Assembly: GCA_964418095.1 (NCBI GenBank)
Contig: CAYQKM010000002.1
Coordinates: 60,819-124,818, forward strand
Reading direction: 5' to 3'
Source: MWBV01 sp964418095
GTDB lineage: Archaea > Nanobdellota > Nanobdellia > Pacearchaeales > GW2011-AR1
DNA length: 64,000 nt
Positions 17,392-25,647 of the stretch are shown here, in pieces (the stretch's first letter is position 1; each line of letters opens with the position of its first letter). The position numbers and the translations under genes were made by a program. The notes under the pieces are model-generated. The model was given only the letters and a program-made list of their open reading frames with translations, did no database searches and was not told where the DNA came from.

Positions 17392-18495
17392 ATGGCAAAC
17401 TCCTATGAAGAAGGTGAATCTTTTGATTCTAATTCATCAAATCTACATGAAATTGATAAAGAACTTGAAGAACTTTTAAAGAAACACTCTGCTAAAATAA
17501 AAATAATGGGTATTGGTGGAGGAGGAAATAACTCTTTAAGCAGAATGAGAGAAATTGGAATAAAAGGCGGAGAATTAATTGCAATAAATACTGATGCTCA
17601 AGATTTACTTTATGCTAATGCAGATCATAAAATCCTTATTGGAAAAGAATTAACTCAAGGATTAGGTGCAGGAAGCAACCCTCAAGTAGGACAAGAAGCA
17701 GCTAAAGAATCAGAATCTGAAATAAAAAAGAGAATTTCAGGAAGTGATATGATTTTTATAACATGCGGGTTAGGTGGGGGAACAGGAACAGGTGCAGCAC
17801 CTGTTGTTGCAGGAATAGCAAAAAAACAAGGGGCACTAACAATTGCAGTTGTTACACTTCCATTTACAATTGAAGGAAAAAAGAGAATTGAAAATGCAAT
17901 GAATGGCTTAGAAAAATTAGAAGCACTAGTTGATACACTCATTGTAATACCTAATGATAAACTTCTTGAGCTTGCTCCAGATTTGCCTTTGCAAACAGCA
18001 TTTAAAATAGCAGACGAAATTCTAACAAATGCTGTAAAAGGAGTAACAGAATTAGTTACAAAGACAGGACTTGTAAATCTTGATTTTGCAGATGTTAAAG
18101 CTGTAATGGTTAATGGAGGTGTTTCTTTAATTGGAATGGGTGAAGCAGACAGCCAAAACAGAGCTGTTGAAGCTGTTGAGAAAGCAATAAATAATCCTCT
18201 CTTAGATGTTGACATTTCAAATGCAACAGGGGCATTAGTTAATGTAATTGGGGGCCCAAACATGAGCCTTGATGAGTATAAAACAATAATCGGAACAGTT
18301 GGAGATAGTTTAAGCCCAGACTCAAAACTAATCGGTGGAGCACAAATTGCCGATGATATGGATAAATCAATAAGAGTATTATTGATTGTTACAGGTGTAA
18401 AATCCTCTCAAATATTAGGGAGTGGAGAATCACTTGATTCAATAAGAAGAAAAGAAATTGAAGAAGAGCTAGGAATAGACTTTTTTGAAAATTAA
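17392..18495 (+). CDS. ftsZ: Cell division protein FtsZ
   Basis: Tubulin-family GTPase, 367 aa, that polymerises into the division ring. The glycine-rich GTP motif is GGGTGTGAAPVVAG; GIGGGGNNSLSRMRE near the start and the T7 loop region NLDFADVKAVM are intact. The N-terminal tail of about 30 residues is acidic. The C-terminus ends in RRKEIEEELGIDFFEN, the short archaeal tail that contacts SepF, whose gene is at 21180. ATG 17392 is preceded by an in-frame TTG. The gene ends one base before a small downstream ORF. Confidence 0.97.
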   Translation: MANSYEEGESFDSNSSNLHEIDKELEELLKKHSAKIKIMGIGGGGNNSLSRMREIGIKGGELIAINTDAQDLLYANADHKILIGKELTQGLGAGSNPQVGQEAAKESESEIKKRISGSDMIFITCGLGGGTGTGAAPVVAGIAKKQGALTIAVVTLPFTIEGKKRIENAMNGLEKLEALVDTLIVIPNDKLLELAPDLPLQTAFKIADEILTNAVKGVTELVTKTGLVNLDFADVKAVMVNGGVSLIGMGEADSQNRAVEAVEKAINNPLLDVDISNATGALVNVIGGPNMSLDEYKTIIGTVGDSLSPDSKLIGGAQIADDMDKSIRVLLIVTGVKSSQILGSGESLDSIRRKEIEEELGIDFFEN

Positions 18496-18496
18496 A

Positions 18497-18733
18497 ATGT
18501 CAATTGGTATAGATGTAACACGGATGATTATCCACGAGAAATTAAGAGAAGAAATTAAATTCTCTTTAGATGAGCTTCTTAAAGAGATTTCTACACAAGG
18601 CGGTTCAAAAAATGTTTATAGAGGTGTTAGTGTTTTAGATTACTTAGAAAGTTTAGAAAGGAAAGGATTTTTATCTTATAATCCTTCAGATAATACTTAT
18701 TTTGTTGTTCGTAATTTTAATAAACTTAATTAA
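18497..18733 (+). CDS. Small hypothetical protein after FtsZ, 78 aa
   Basis: Not recognised. It is a 78-aa soluble protein whose ATG lies one base after the FtsZ stop, so it is almost certainly co-transcribed with ftsZ. The layout (helices in residues 8-30, then VYRGVSVLDYLESLERKGFLSY and a beta-like end NTYFVVRNF) resembles a compact winged-helix fold. A role in division or its regulation is inferred only from linkage. Confidence 0.75.
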   Translation: MSIGIDVTRMIIHEKLREEIKFSLDELLKEISTQGGSKNVYRGVSVLDYLESLERKGFLSYNPSDNTYFVVRNFNKLN

Positions 18734-18797
18734 AACACAATAATTTTTAATAAAACTAATTGAATAATTTTAAAAACTCACTCTTTCTATTAAATCT

Positions 18798-18974
18798 ATG
18801 CTTGGAAAAACAAAATCATTTTTATTAAAGTGTAGAAGGGTTTGGCAAGTCCTAAAAAAGCCAACTAAAAAAGAATTTCAGCTTATAGCAAAAGTTTCAG
18901 CAATAGGAATTGTAGCTCTCGGATTATTTGGATTTTTAATTGCAATAATAATGGGACTTATTAAGTGGGGCTAA
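18798..18974 (+). CDS. secE: Protein translocase subunit SecE (Sec61 gamma)
   Basis: A 58-aa single-span subunit of the SecYEG channel. It begins MLGKTKSFLLKCRRVWQVLK, has the conserved amphipathic KKPTKKEFQLIAKVSAIGIV segment and one C-terminal membrane helix ending IIMGLIKWG. The order SecE-Spt5-uL11 is conserved in archaea. AATTTTAAAAACT at about 18767 is a plausible TATA element. Confidence 0.93.
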   Translation: MLGKTKSFLLKCRRVWQVLKKPTKKEFQLIAKVSAIGIVALGLFGFLIAIIMGLIKWG

Positions 18975-19017
18975 ACCTGTGTTTATTGTTTTTCTAAAAA
19001 CCTTACTCTAACCAAAT

Positions 19018-19027
19018 CTTTATAAAC
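19018..19027 (+). promoter_or_regulatory. TATA-like box upstream of Spt5-uL11
   Basis: CTTTATAAAC is preceded by AAAT, a good archaeal TATA match, 63 bases before the first ATG of Spt5. Transcription would start near 19045, leaving a leader with AAGAGGT at 19066-19072. Confidence 0.5.
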
Positions 19028-19089
19028 ACACAATTTTATAAATTATAATCTGCTTCTTAGATATTAAGAGGTAGTTGGAACAAGACAAA

Positions 19090-19545
19090 ATGATTTTCAT
19101 AATAAAGGTAACAACAAACAAAGAAGAAAGAGCTCTTGATATGATAGCTGATAGAGCTGAGAAGAAAAAACTTAGCATATATTCTGTATTTAAGCCTCAT
19201 GGATTAAGAGGATATATTTTTCTTGAATCAGAAGATAGAGATTCTGCAGAAGAAGCTGTTTTTAATTTACCTTATGTAAAAGGAATAATAGGAAAGACAA
19301 TTGAATATTCAGAGATACAAGGAATGATTCAACCTACAATGGAAACAATCTCAATAAAAGAAGGAGATATTGTAGAGATGATTGGCTCAACACTAAAAGG
19401 TGAGAAAGCAAAAGTTTTAAGAATAGATAAACAAAAAGAAGAAGTAGTTGTTAGCTTGTTTGGAGCAGTTGTTCCATTACCAGTAACAGTTAAAATAGAT
19501 AATATTAAAGTCATCAGACGTGAGGATTTAGAAAATGATAATTAA
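19090..19545 (+). CDS. spt5: Transcription elongation factor Spt5 (NusG)
   Basis: Spt5, 151 aa from ATG 19090 (an in-frame TTG at 19075 would add five residues). It binds the RNA polymerase clamp and raises processivity, usually with Spt4. The NGN domain spans about 1-80 (FIIKVTTNKEERALDMI, then LRGYIFLESED). The KOW domain follows (IKEGDIVEMIGSTLKGEKAKVLRID). It overlaps the uL11 start by 11 bases, indicating translational coupling. Spacing from AGAGGT does not clearly decide between the two starts. Confidence 0.95.
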   Translation: MIFIIKVTTNKEERALDMIADRAEKKKLSIYSVFKPHGLRGYIFLESEDRDSAEEAVFNLPYVKGIIGKTIEYSEIQGMIQPTMETISIKEGDIVEMIGSTLKGEKAKVLRIDKQKEEVVVSLFGAVVPLPVTVKIDNIKVIRREDLENDN

Positions 19546-20224
19546 AATCTTGGCAGATGGAGGGGCAATGAAGCCTGGTCCTGCTTTAAGCCAGAAACTA
19601 GGGCCAGCAGGAATACCTATAAATCAAGTTATTCAGAAAATAAATGAAGCTACTTCTGATTTTCAAGGATTGAAAGTTCCTGTTGAATTAGATGTTAATG
19701 TTAAAACAAAAAGTTTTGAAGTCAAAATATTCTCGCCTCCAGTATCAGGACTTCTTAAAAAAGAATTGGGTCTTGCTAAAGGTTCAGGTGCTCAGCTTAA
19801 GAATATAGTTGGAAATGCTTCAATCGAACAAATAATATCTGTGGCAAAAACAAAAATGCAAAATTTACTTTGTAAAGATTTGAAGTCTGCAGTTAAAGTT
19901 GTTGCAGGTACTTGTGTAAGTTTAGGAATATTAATTGAAAATAAACCAGCTAAAGAAATTGAAAGAGATATTGAAGCAGGTAAATACGATAAAGAAATAG
20001 CTCAGGTTAAAACAGAAACTTCTCCTGAAAAGAAAAAAATATTAAGCGAATATCTAAAGGAGATACAGAAGAAGCAAGATTTAATGTTGAAACAAGAACA
20101 AGCCGCTAAAGAAGCAGCAGAACAGGCTGCCCCTGCAGCAACAACTGCAACTCCTGCAGCAGCTGCACCATCTGCAAAAGCAGCTCCAGCAGCAAAAGCT
20201 AAAGAGCCTGCAAAGAAAAAATAA
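19535..20224 (+). CDS. rpl11: Ribosomal protein uL11 (L11) with Ala-rich tail
   Basis: uL11 of the GTPase-associated centre, 229 aa. The N-terminal domain has ADGGAMKPGPALSQKLGPAGIPINQV; the RNA-binding C-terminal domain includes IEQIISVAKTKMQ and VVAGTCVSLGI. Beyond about residue 165 there is an added tail rich in Lys/Glu, then Ala/Pro/Lys (AAEQAAPAATTATPAAAAPS), well beyond the ~160-aa archaeal norm. Similar Ala-rich tails mark archaeal stalk proteins, so it may contact factors. It overlaps Spt5 by 11 bases. Confidence 0.95.
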   Translation: MIIKILADGGAMKPGPALSQKLGPAGIPINQVIQKINEATSDFQGLKVPVELDVNVKTKSFEVKIFSPPVSGLLKKELGLAKGSGAQLKNIVGNASIEQIISVAKTKMQNLLCKDLKSAVKVVAGTCVSLGILIENKPAKEIERDIEAGKYDKEIAQVKTETSPEKKKILSEYLKEIQKKQDLMLKQEQAAKEAAEQAAPAATTATPAAAAPSAKAAPAAKAKEPAKKK

Positions 20225-20273
20225 ATAAGCTAATCCAATACTTTATAAATTGCAATTAGCTATTTTTTCATGA

Positions 20274-20347
20274 GGGGTTATGGGGTAATCTGGTTAGCCT
20301 TCGAGGTTTGGGACTTCGCGATCCCGGTTCAAATCCGGGTAGCCCCA
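20274..20347 (+). tRNA. tRNA-Pro(UGG)
   Basis: The acceptor GGGGTTA pairs with TAGCCCC (one G-U), discriminator A20347. The anticodon stem CGAGG pairs with CTTCG around loop TTTGGGA, giving anticodon TGG (proline). The T arm is CCCGG-TTCAAAT-CCGGG. The D arm has two G-U pairs. No intron and no encoded CCA. It lies between uL11 and eL43 in the same orientation and may be processed from the same transcript. Confidence 0.93.
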
Positions 20348-20372
20348 CTTTAAATAAAGACCAAAAATTAAA

Positions 20373-20588
20373 ATGACAACAAAATCAAAAAAAACAAAAT
20401 CTGCAGGAAGATTCGGTGCAAGATACGGAAAAAGAGTCAGAGACAGATTAGTTCAAGTTGAATCAAAACAAAGAAAAAAACAAAAATGTCCTTTTTGTAA
20501 AAAGCTAGGAGTTAAAAGATTAGCTAGTGGAATTTGGCATTGCTCTAAATGCAATAAAAAATTTGCAGGAGACAGCTATACTGTTTAA
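20373..20588 (+). CDS. rpl37ae: Ribosomal protein eL43 (L37Ae)
   Basis: A 71-aa zinc-ribbon ribosomal protein. It shows GRFGARYGKRVRDRLVQVES, then CPFC and CSKC as the two zinc knuckles, and the WHCSKCNKKFAGDSY end characteristic of eL43. It lies 10 bases before the Rpo12 gene. The order eL43-Rpo12-prefoldin beta is a conserved archaeal cluster. Confidence 0.96.
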   Translation: MTTKSKKTKSAGRFGARYGKRVRDRLVQVESKQRKKQKCPFCKKLGVKRLASGIWHCSKCNKKFAGDSYTV

Positions 20589-20598
20589 ATAATATAAA

Positions 20599-20736
20599 AT
20601 GGCAACCTATAAATGTTTTAAATGCGGAAAGAAAGTTACAGACAAAAATCTTGAAAAAAGATTTCTTTGCCCTTTTTGTGGAAGCAAGATCTTCTTCAAA
20701 CCAAGGACAAAAGTAAAAGTAATAAAAGCAGAGTAA
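20599..20736 (+). CDS. rpoP: DNA-directed RNA polymerase subunit Rpo12 (RpoP)
   Basis: A 45-aa zinc-binding RNA polymerase subunit. The translation MATYKCFKCGKKVT and then FLCPFCGSKIFFKPR gives the CxxC...CxxC ribbon, followed by a basic tail (TKVKVIKAE) as in archaeal Rpo12 and eukaryotic Rpb12. It lies between eL43 and prefoldin beta. In many archaea the KEOPS subunit Pcc1 sits here, but there is no room for it in this window. Confidence 0.93.
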   Translation: MATYKCFKCGKKVTDKNLEKRFLCPFCGSKIFFKPRTKVKVIKAE

Positions 20737-20764
20737 TCCGTTAAATAAAACAAAAGTTATCAAA

Positions 20765-21079
20765 ATGAAAGACAAAAATATCCAGGAAATACAATTTTTA
20801 GAACAAGGTTTACAAAACTTATTGTTTCAGAAGCAAGCTTTTCAAATGGAGTTATCTGAAACAAAAGAAGCTTTAGTTGAATTGGAAAAATCCAAGGACG
20901 AAGTTTTCAAGGTAATTGGACAGATTATGCTTAGAACAGATAAATCCAAGATAAAAGAAGAGATTTCTTCTAAAATAAAGATATTTGAATTAAGAATAAA
21001 TGAACTTGAAAAACAGGAATCTGCTTTAACTTCCAGAATAGAGAAAATAAGAGACGAAGATTTAAAGAAATCCAAGTAA
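20765..21079 (+). CDS. pfdB: Prefoldin beta subunit
   Basis: A 104-aa prefoldin beta subunit of the hexameric chaperone that hands unfolded proteins to the thermosome. Two long coiled-coil helices (about 1-45 and 68-104) flank a short beta hairpin region with VFKVIGQIMLRTDK, the classic prefoldin signature. It begins 28 bases after Rpo12 in the same operon. Confidence 0.94.
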   Translation: MKDKNIQEIQFLEQGLQNLLFQKQAFQMELSETKEALVELEKSKDEVFKVIGQIMLRTDKSKIKEEISSKIKIFELRINELEKQESALTSRIEKIRDEDLKKSK

Positions 21080-21150
21080 ATTTTCTGTTTTCTGCTTTTT
21101 AGCTATTGTTATTATATAAAGATAAAAATATCTAAAAAAAATCCGAAATC

Positions 21151-21158
21151 TTTATAAA
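21151..21158 (+). promoter_or_regulatory. TATA-like box for SepF (leaderless spacing)
   Basis: TTTATAAA, preceded by GAAATC, ends 21 bases before the SepF ATG at 21180. That spacing puts the transcription start at or next to the start codon. Confidence 0.6.
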
Positions 21159-21179
21159 TATCTCAATTATAAATTTATC

Positions 21180-21572
21180 ATGGTGTTTGAAAAAATAAAA
21201 AAAGCTTTTTCAATGTCTGGTGGAAGAGATGGAGATGAATATATTGAAATCGATTTAACAGCAAATGAAGAAAAAGATAATAAAGTGATGGTAAAGCTTT
21301 TCACTTTAAAGCAATATGAGGATATTAATGAAGTTCTTAATGCTTTAAGAGATGGCTATACAATTACTATTGTTGAAATAAAAACTTTGAAGCAAAAAGA
21401 CCCAATTGAATTAAAGAGAGCAATATCTAAGCTTAAAAAAACAACTGATGCTCTTGGCGGAACAATTGCAGGGTTTGGAGAGAATTTGGTTATAGCAACA
21501 CCTTCTTTTGCGAAAATACAAAAGGTTGATAAACCAAAACCAGAGCCAAAAAGTAAATTTGACGATTATTAG
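21180..21572 (+). CDS. sepF: Cell division protein SepF
   Basis: Archaeal SepF, 130 aa, the membrane anchor of FtsZ. An N-terminal amphipathic helix (MVFEKIKKAFSM) that binds membrane is followed by a linker and the SepF core (about 38-112): KVMVKLFTLKQYEDINEVLNAL, DPIELKRAISKLKKTTDALGGTIAGFGENLVIATPSF. Length and layout match archaeal homologues. FtsZ is encoded 2.7 kb upstream, on the same strand. Confidence 0.95.
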   Translation: MVFEKIKKAFSMSGGRDGDEYIEIDLTANEEKDNKVMVKLFTLKQYEDINEVLNALRDGYTITIVEIKTLKQKDPIELKRAISKLKKTTDALGGTIAGFGENLVIATPSFAKIQKVDKPKPEPKSKFDDY

Positions 21573-21649
21573 TTTTTCTTTTAAGACATTAAAAAGTTAA
21601 GGCTCTATAAAGGATGATTTTTAATTATAAATAAATTATTTAAATAATT

Positions 21650-22042
21650 CTATAAATGTGTTGCAGAGAATCCTGTTTTTATAGCTACAATTATTGTTGC
21701 TGGAACAAAAAGCACTATTAAAGCTCCAAATATTGTTGAAACTAAATCACCTAAACCTATTCCTATAAGTGAGCCACTTACACTTTCCATTCCAAATCTG
21801 CTTACTATTACTAATACTGCCCCTGCAATAAGGAAAGTCTGTGCATCTTTATTAGAGACATTTGTTTTTGCACCTACAATAATGCCTAATATTACTAAAA
21901 CCCCATATATTGGAGAACTATATGCTGCTATTTTATTTAAAGGAATAAAGAAAGCAGTTGCAAACCCCACTATTACAGCTATAATCACTCCTGCAAGAAA
22001 TAACCAGGCTGCAACAACATTCTCACGAGATCTCATTGACAT
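21650..22042 (-). CDS. Small four-helix membrane protein, 130 aa
   Basis: Not assigned to a named family. It has four predicted membrane helices (about 9-33, 40-58, 65-85, 98-122) with a charged N-terminus MSMRSRENVVAAWLF and an end rich in Ile/Val. The helices contain several glycines (GVIIAVIVGF, GSLIGIGLGDLVSTIFGAL), suggesting tight packing. Convergent with SepF, upstream neighbours unrelated. Confidence 0.75.
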   Translation of the reverse strand: MSMRSRENVVAAWLFLAGVIIAVIVGFATAFFIPLNKIAAYSSPIYGVLVILGIIVGAKTNVSNKDAQTFLIAGAVLVIVSRFGMESVSGSLIGIGLGDLVSTIFGALIVLFVPATIIVAIKTGFSATHL

Positions 22043-22190
22043 TTTAATTATTTTTCAGCTCATTTACTCTCTTAATATAATATTTTGCCTCTCAAAATAT
22101 ATAAACTTTATGAATTGCGTTAAAAGACAATAAACTCTTAGTAAAACTAAAAAAACACTTGAAAAGGAATATATTGTAAAAAATATAAAT

Positions 22191-22201
22191 CTTTATAAAC
22201 C
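22191..22201 (+). promoter_or_regulatory. TATA-like box of the surface-protein gene
   Basis: CTTTATAAACC is 26 bases before the ATG at 22227, a strong TATA match with leaderless spacing. Confidence 0.6.
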
Positions 22202-22226
22202 ATAGTAACTCTAAAATGATTACAAA

Positions 22227-23825
22227 ATGAAAACAAAAAAATTCAATATTTTGTTCGCAAGTGTTTTTGCATTTGTATTTTTAATAGGATTAGCTAGTGC
22301 AACAATCACTTTAAGCTCTTCAACAAGCACACTTCCACAGCAAAGTGGCTCATTTGAAGTTAGTGTTTCAAGCAATCAAAATGAAACAATAAACCTATCA
22401 ATTTCTAATATTCAAGATAGTTATGGGAAGCAAATTACTTTTCTCCTTTCAGAAGATAAAGTAACAATAACTCCCAATGAAACTGCTCACACTATAAGTG
22501 TTGGTTATACTGTTGAAAGTGGATTTCATTTTGGATTATCTGATTCTTATTCTACTACATTAAAAGCACTTGGAAATGTTTCTCCTGAAGTTAAAAAGAC
22601 ATTTTCTTTAGCTGCTTCAGACTTTTGCGAGTATGCAAATCAGGGTGGTTTAAGAGTAATAATAGATGACTTTGAAGTTATAAAAGGAATTGGAACTGAA
22701 AAGAAATGGTATGCTTTTGATGAAATTGAAGTTAAACTTGAAATAAGAAACTCAGGCAAATGGGATATTGAAGATGTTTCTGTTGAGTGGGGTGTATATA
22801 ATCCTAATACTAATAAATGGACAATAGAAGTTGATGAAGAAGATGAATTTGATTTAGATAAAGGAGATAGAGAAACACTTACACTTAGATTTGCACTTGA
22901 TAATACAATGGATGAAGATTTAGAGGATTTAGTTAAAGGAAACTTATACTTTTATGTAAGAGCAACAGGAGTAATCTCTGGAGGAGATTATAAAGGAGAT
23001 AATACTTGCGCATCAAACTCGCAAAAAGGAGAATTTGTTTTAGATAAGAAATTAGTTGCTATAAGCAATTTAAAATATAATTCAAATATTCAGTGTGATT
23101 CAGGATTATATGTTTCAGGAAAAATCTGGAATATTGGCTCAAAAAGCCAAAAAGGAGTGTATTTAACAGTTAGTAATAAAGAGCTTGGAATAAACCAGAA
23201 TGTAAAGATAGGAGATTTAGATTCTTTTGAGAGTACTGGTTTTGACTTTACTGTTAATATTCCTGAAGATGCTAAAGAAAAAACATATACTTTAGTTTTA
23301 GTTGCATATGATAAAGATGATGAATCATTTAAAGATCTTAATACTGACTTAATAACAATTAATGTTGAAGGAAATTGCGGTGTTGCTGATGCAATGCTTA
23401 CAGCTCTATTAGAATCTGGTGGACAAGCAGGAAATGATTTAGTTGTTAAAGCTATAGTTACAAATGTAGGTAAAAAATCAGCTCAATACACACTAAAAGT
23501 AGCAGGTTATTCAAGCTGGGCATCTTCAATTTCAACAAGCACATCTTCTTTAAATTTAAAACCAGGACAATCAGAAGAAGTTTTATTGACATTTAAGGTT
23601 AATAATGATGCTCTTGGAACTAATTTATTTACAATTGAGCTTTTATCTGATAGTGAAAGTGTTCTTACTCAGCCAGTTCAAGTTGAAATAACAAAGAAGC
23701 AGAGTAAATTCTTCTCAAAAGAGTTTTTCTTAAAAGATGGAAAATACTTATGGGGAATAGGAATACTTAATATAATTTTAATTGCTCTTATAATTATAAT
23801 TGCAATAAGAATCGCAAGAAAATAA
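22227..23825 (+). CDS. Putative S-layer/surface protein with CARDB-like domains
   Basis: A 532-aa exported protein. The signal peptide is residues 1-25 (LFASVFAFVFLIGLASA). Several beta-sandwich domains follow; FDEIEVKLEIRNSGKWDIEDVSVEW, LYVSGKIWNIGSKSQKG and VVKAIVTNVGKKSAQYTLKVAGY are CARDB/NEW3-like. The C-terminus is KYLWGIGILNIILIALIIII then an RIARK basic end: a membrane helix plus basic cluster, either a permanent anchor or a sorting signal. The archaeosortase gene follows 49 bases later, making it a candidate substrate. Confidence 0.85.
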   Translation: MKTKKFNILFASVFAFVFLIGLASATITLSSSTSTLPQQSGSFEVSVSSNQNETINLSISNIQDSYGKQITFLLSEDKVTITPNETAHTISVGYTVESGFHFGLSDSYSTTLKALGNVSPEVKKTFSLAASDFCEYANQGGLRVIIDDFEVIKGIGTEKKWYAFDEIEVKLEIRNSGKWDIEDVSVEWGVYNPNTNKWTIEVDEEDEFDLDKGDRETLTLRFALDNTMDEDLEDLVKGNLYFYVRATGVISGGDYKGDNTCASNSQKGEFVLDKKLVAISNLKYNSNIQCDSGLYVSGKIWNIGSKSQKGVYLTVSNKELGINQNVKIGDLDSFESTGFDFTVNIPEDAKEKTYTLVLVAYDKDDESFKDLNTDLITINVEGNCGVADAMLTALLESGGQAGNDLVVKAIVTNVGKKSAQYTLKVAGYSSWASSISTSTSSLNLKPGQSEEVLLTFKVNNDALGTNLFTIELLSDSESVLTQPVQVEITKKQSKFFSKEFFLKDGKYLWGIGILNIILIALIIIIAIRIARK

Positions 23826-23874
23826 TTCTTTCATTTCCTTAATCTCAACTTATTTAAACACATTTTTACTTTAA

Positions 23875-24570
23875 ATGTATATGAAAAAAGAGAGTGCTTT
23901 AAAAAAGAATTCTAAAGAGATTATTTTCTCAATGTTTATGAGGTATTTTCTTATTTTAATTAGCTCTCTCGGTAATCTCACTCTTTTTTATTTCATATTT
24001 ACACCTCTAACAACCTACACCTCTTACTTTATCCTTAATTTAATATATGGAGCAACACTTTCAGGTCCTTTAATTGCACTTAAAACACTGCCTTACTCTG
24101 TTTTGATAATAGATGCTTGTGTTGCTGGCTCAGCATACTTCTTATTAGTTATACTGAATCTTTCTATTCCCACTAAAAGCTTCTTAAAAACACTTAAAAT
24201 GCTTGGATTTGCATTTGGTGTCTTCTTTATAATAAATATAATAAGAATAGTTTCCTTAACTTTAATCTACATAAATGTTCCAAGAATATTTAAACTTCTT
24301 CACCAACTTACCTGGTATATAGGAAGTGTTGTTTTAATTATAGGAATTTGGTATTTAGAAATTAAACTATTCAAGATAAAAGATATTCCAGCTTACACAG
24401 ACATTAAAACAATACTCTCGTATATAAAAAGACCAAAAAAGACAAAAAAACAACTAAACAAAAAAAGAAAAAACAAAAACAAACAAAACTCAAAAACAAA
24501 CAAAACAACCAACAAAGCAAAAAATAAAAACAAAAAGAACAAAAAAACCAAACAAAAAACAAACAACTAA
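23875..24570 (+). CDS. Archaeosortase (exosortase/archaeosortase family, Pacearchaeota-type)
   Basis: A polytopic membrane cysteine transpeptidase-like enzyme that processes C-terminal sorting signals. The catalytic trio of the exosortase/archaeosortase superfamily is visible: Cys82 (IIDACVAGSAYF), Arg124 (NIIRIVSLTLIY) and His143 (LLHQLTWYIGSV). About six membrane helices lie in residues 22-165. After residue 185 there is a 45-residue tail made almost only of Lys, Asn, Thr and Gln, encoded by nearly G- and T-free DNA. An ATG at 23881 is an equally good start. The tail may be partly non-functional expansion. Confidence 0.88.
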   Translation: MYMKKESALKKNSKEIIFSMFMRYFLILISSLGNLTLFYFIFTPLTTYTSYFILNLIYGATLSGPLIALKTLPYSVLIIDACVAGSAYFLLVILNLSIPTKSFLKTLKMLGFAFGVFFIINIIRIVSLTLIYINVPRIFKLLHQLTWYIGSVVLIIGIWYLEIKLFKIKDIPAYTDIKTILSYIKRPKKTKKQLNKKRKNKNKQNSKTNKTTNKAKNKNKKNKKTKQKTNN

Positions 24571-24647
24571 ACAAAAAAGATAAATAAAAATAAAACCAAA
24601 AAGATAAATAAAAAATAAATTTATTCTTTAAATCTTATTTTATAAAT

Positions 24648-25442
24648 TTATTTTTTATCTTTAAGAATCTTATTCACTTCTGAAAAAGTTTCAATAATAA
24701 ATCTTTCAGTAACAGGAAGAATCTCACAATCACTCACAATTAATTTATAACACGAAGGTCCATACTGTTCTATTCTTGACTTCTCACCTTTCTCTGCTTC
24801 TGTTATTTGAATAAACATATACTGCCCATCAGGGTCACAACCAGCATCTTCATCTTTTAAGAATTTCATATTAAATATTTCCAAATTAAGAAGATTAGCA
24901 AGAGCAATACTCCAATCTCCATCACAAAATAAATTTTCTGTTGTACTCTCCATAACAACAAAGTTCCTCAATTCAAGCTCTCCTTTAAAATTTATTTTCT
25001 TTTCAAGCTCTTTTGGATCATTTCTTAAATAAAATACATACTTTGTTGGTTTATTTTCATAAATAACATCAAAAACTGTTTTATAAAAAATCAATTCACC
25101 CTCTCTAACAACCTCAAACTTCATACCATCGTATTTAGAGTGTGCAGGCTGCGAGGATTTAAGAAGCATAATTACAGCACCAGCAATAGCTAACCCCATA
25201 ATTAATAAAACAAGAAAAATAAGTTTATTTGATTTTTTCTTCTCAAGACTCTCAATATTCTTAACACTCTCAACCTCTCCAACATTCCCAACACTTTTTT
25301 TATCACCACCACTTACCACTTTATCACTACTCTTAACACTCTCAACACCTTTCTTATCACCACTCACTACATTACCTCCATTAACACCATCAACCACACC
25401 AACCTTACTCTTTTTCTTATTAGTATTCTTTTTTTCAGCCAT
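24648..25442 (-). CDS. Membrane-anchored hypothetical protein, 264 aa
   Basis: Orphan type II membrane protein. The N-terminal 70 residues are a low-complexity Lys/Gly/Val/Ser cytoplasmic segment with repeated GGDKKSV and VESVK units. A single helix (73-95, LIFLVLLIMGLAIAGAVIML) and an extracellular domain with four cysteines follow (CDGDW, AGCDPDG, CYKLIVSDCE). The outer domain has a Y..M-F-E-V, NDPKELE, CDGDW pattern shared with the 217-aa protein encoded at 25648-26301, so the two are distant paralogues. Role unknown; the location suggests surface biogenesis. Confidence 0.8.
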   Translation of the reverse strand: MAEKKNTNKKKSKVGVVDGVNGGNVVSGDKKGVESVKSSDKVVSGGDKKSVGNVGEVESVKNIESLEKKKSNKLIFLVLLIMGLAIAGAVIMLLKSSQPAHSKYDGMKFEVVREGELIFYKTVFDVIYENKPTKYVFYLRNDPKELEKKINFKGELELRNFVVMESTTENLFCDGDWSIALANLLNLEIFNMKFLKDEDAGCDPDGQYMFIQITEAEKGEKSRIEQYGPSCYKLIVSDCEILPVTERFIIETFSEVNKILKDKK

Positions 25443-25480
25443 ATTATCTTTTTTATTTTTTAGTTTATATACATTTCCAT

Positions 25481-25615
25481 AACTTCAAACAACCCCCACA
25501 AATTAACCCCCCCAAGCCTAATTAACTTCAAACAACCCACACAAATTAACACTCAACTAACCTTTCACATAATGGCTATTATGTTGAATAACTCCAAACA
25601 ACTCACATAATTTAA
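25481..25615. repeat. Three imperfect ~27-bp repeats plus a hairpin
   Basis: Imperfect copies of AACTTCAAACAACCCACACA-type sequence lie at about 25481-25507, 25524-25551 and 25589-25615. Between copies 2 and 3, CATAAT-GGCT-ATTATG (25568-25583) is a perfect 6-bp hairpin. The plus strand is C/A rich with almost no G. It sits in the 205-base gap between two paralogous genes, upstream of the 264-aa gene. Confidence 0.6.
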
Positions 25616-25647
25616 CCCTCAACTGCCCCCTATCTATTATATATATT

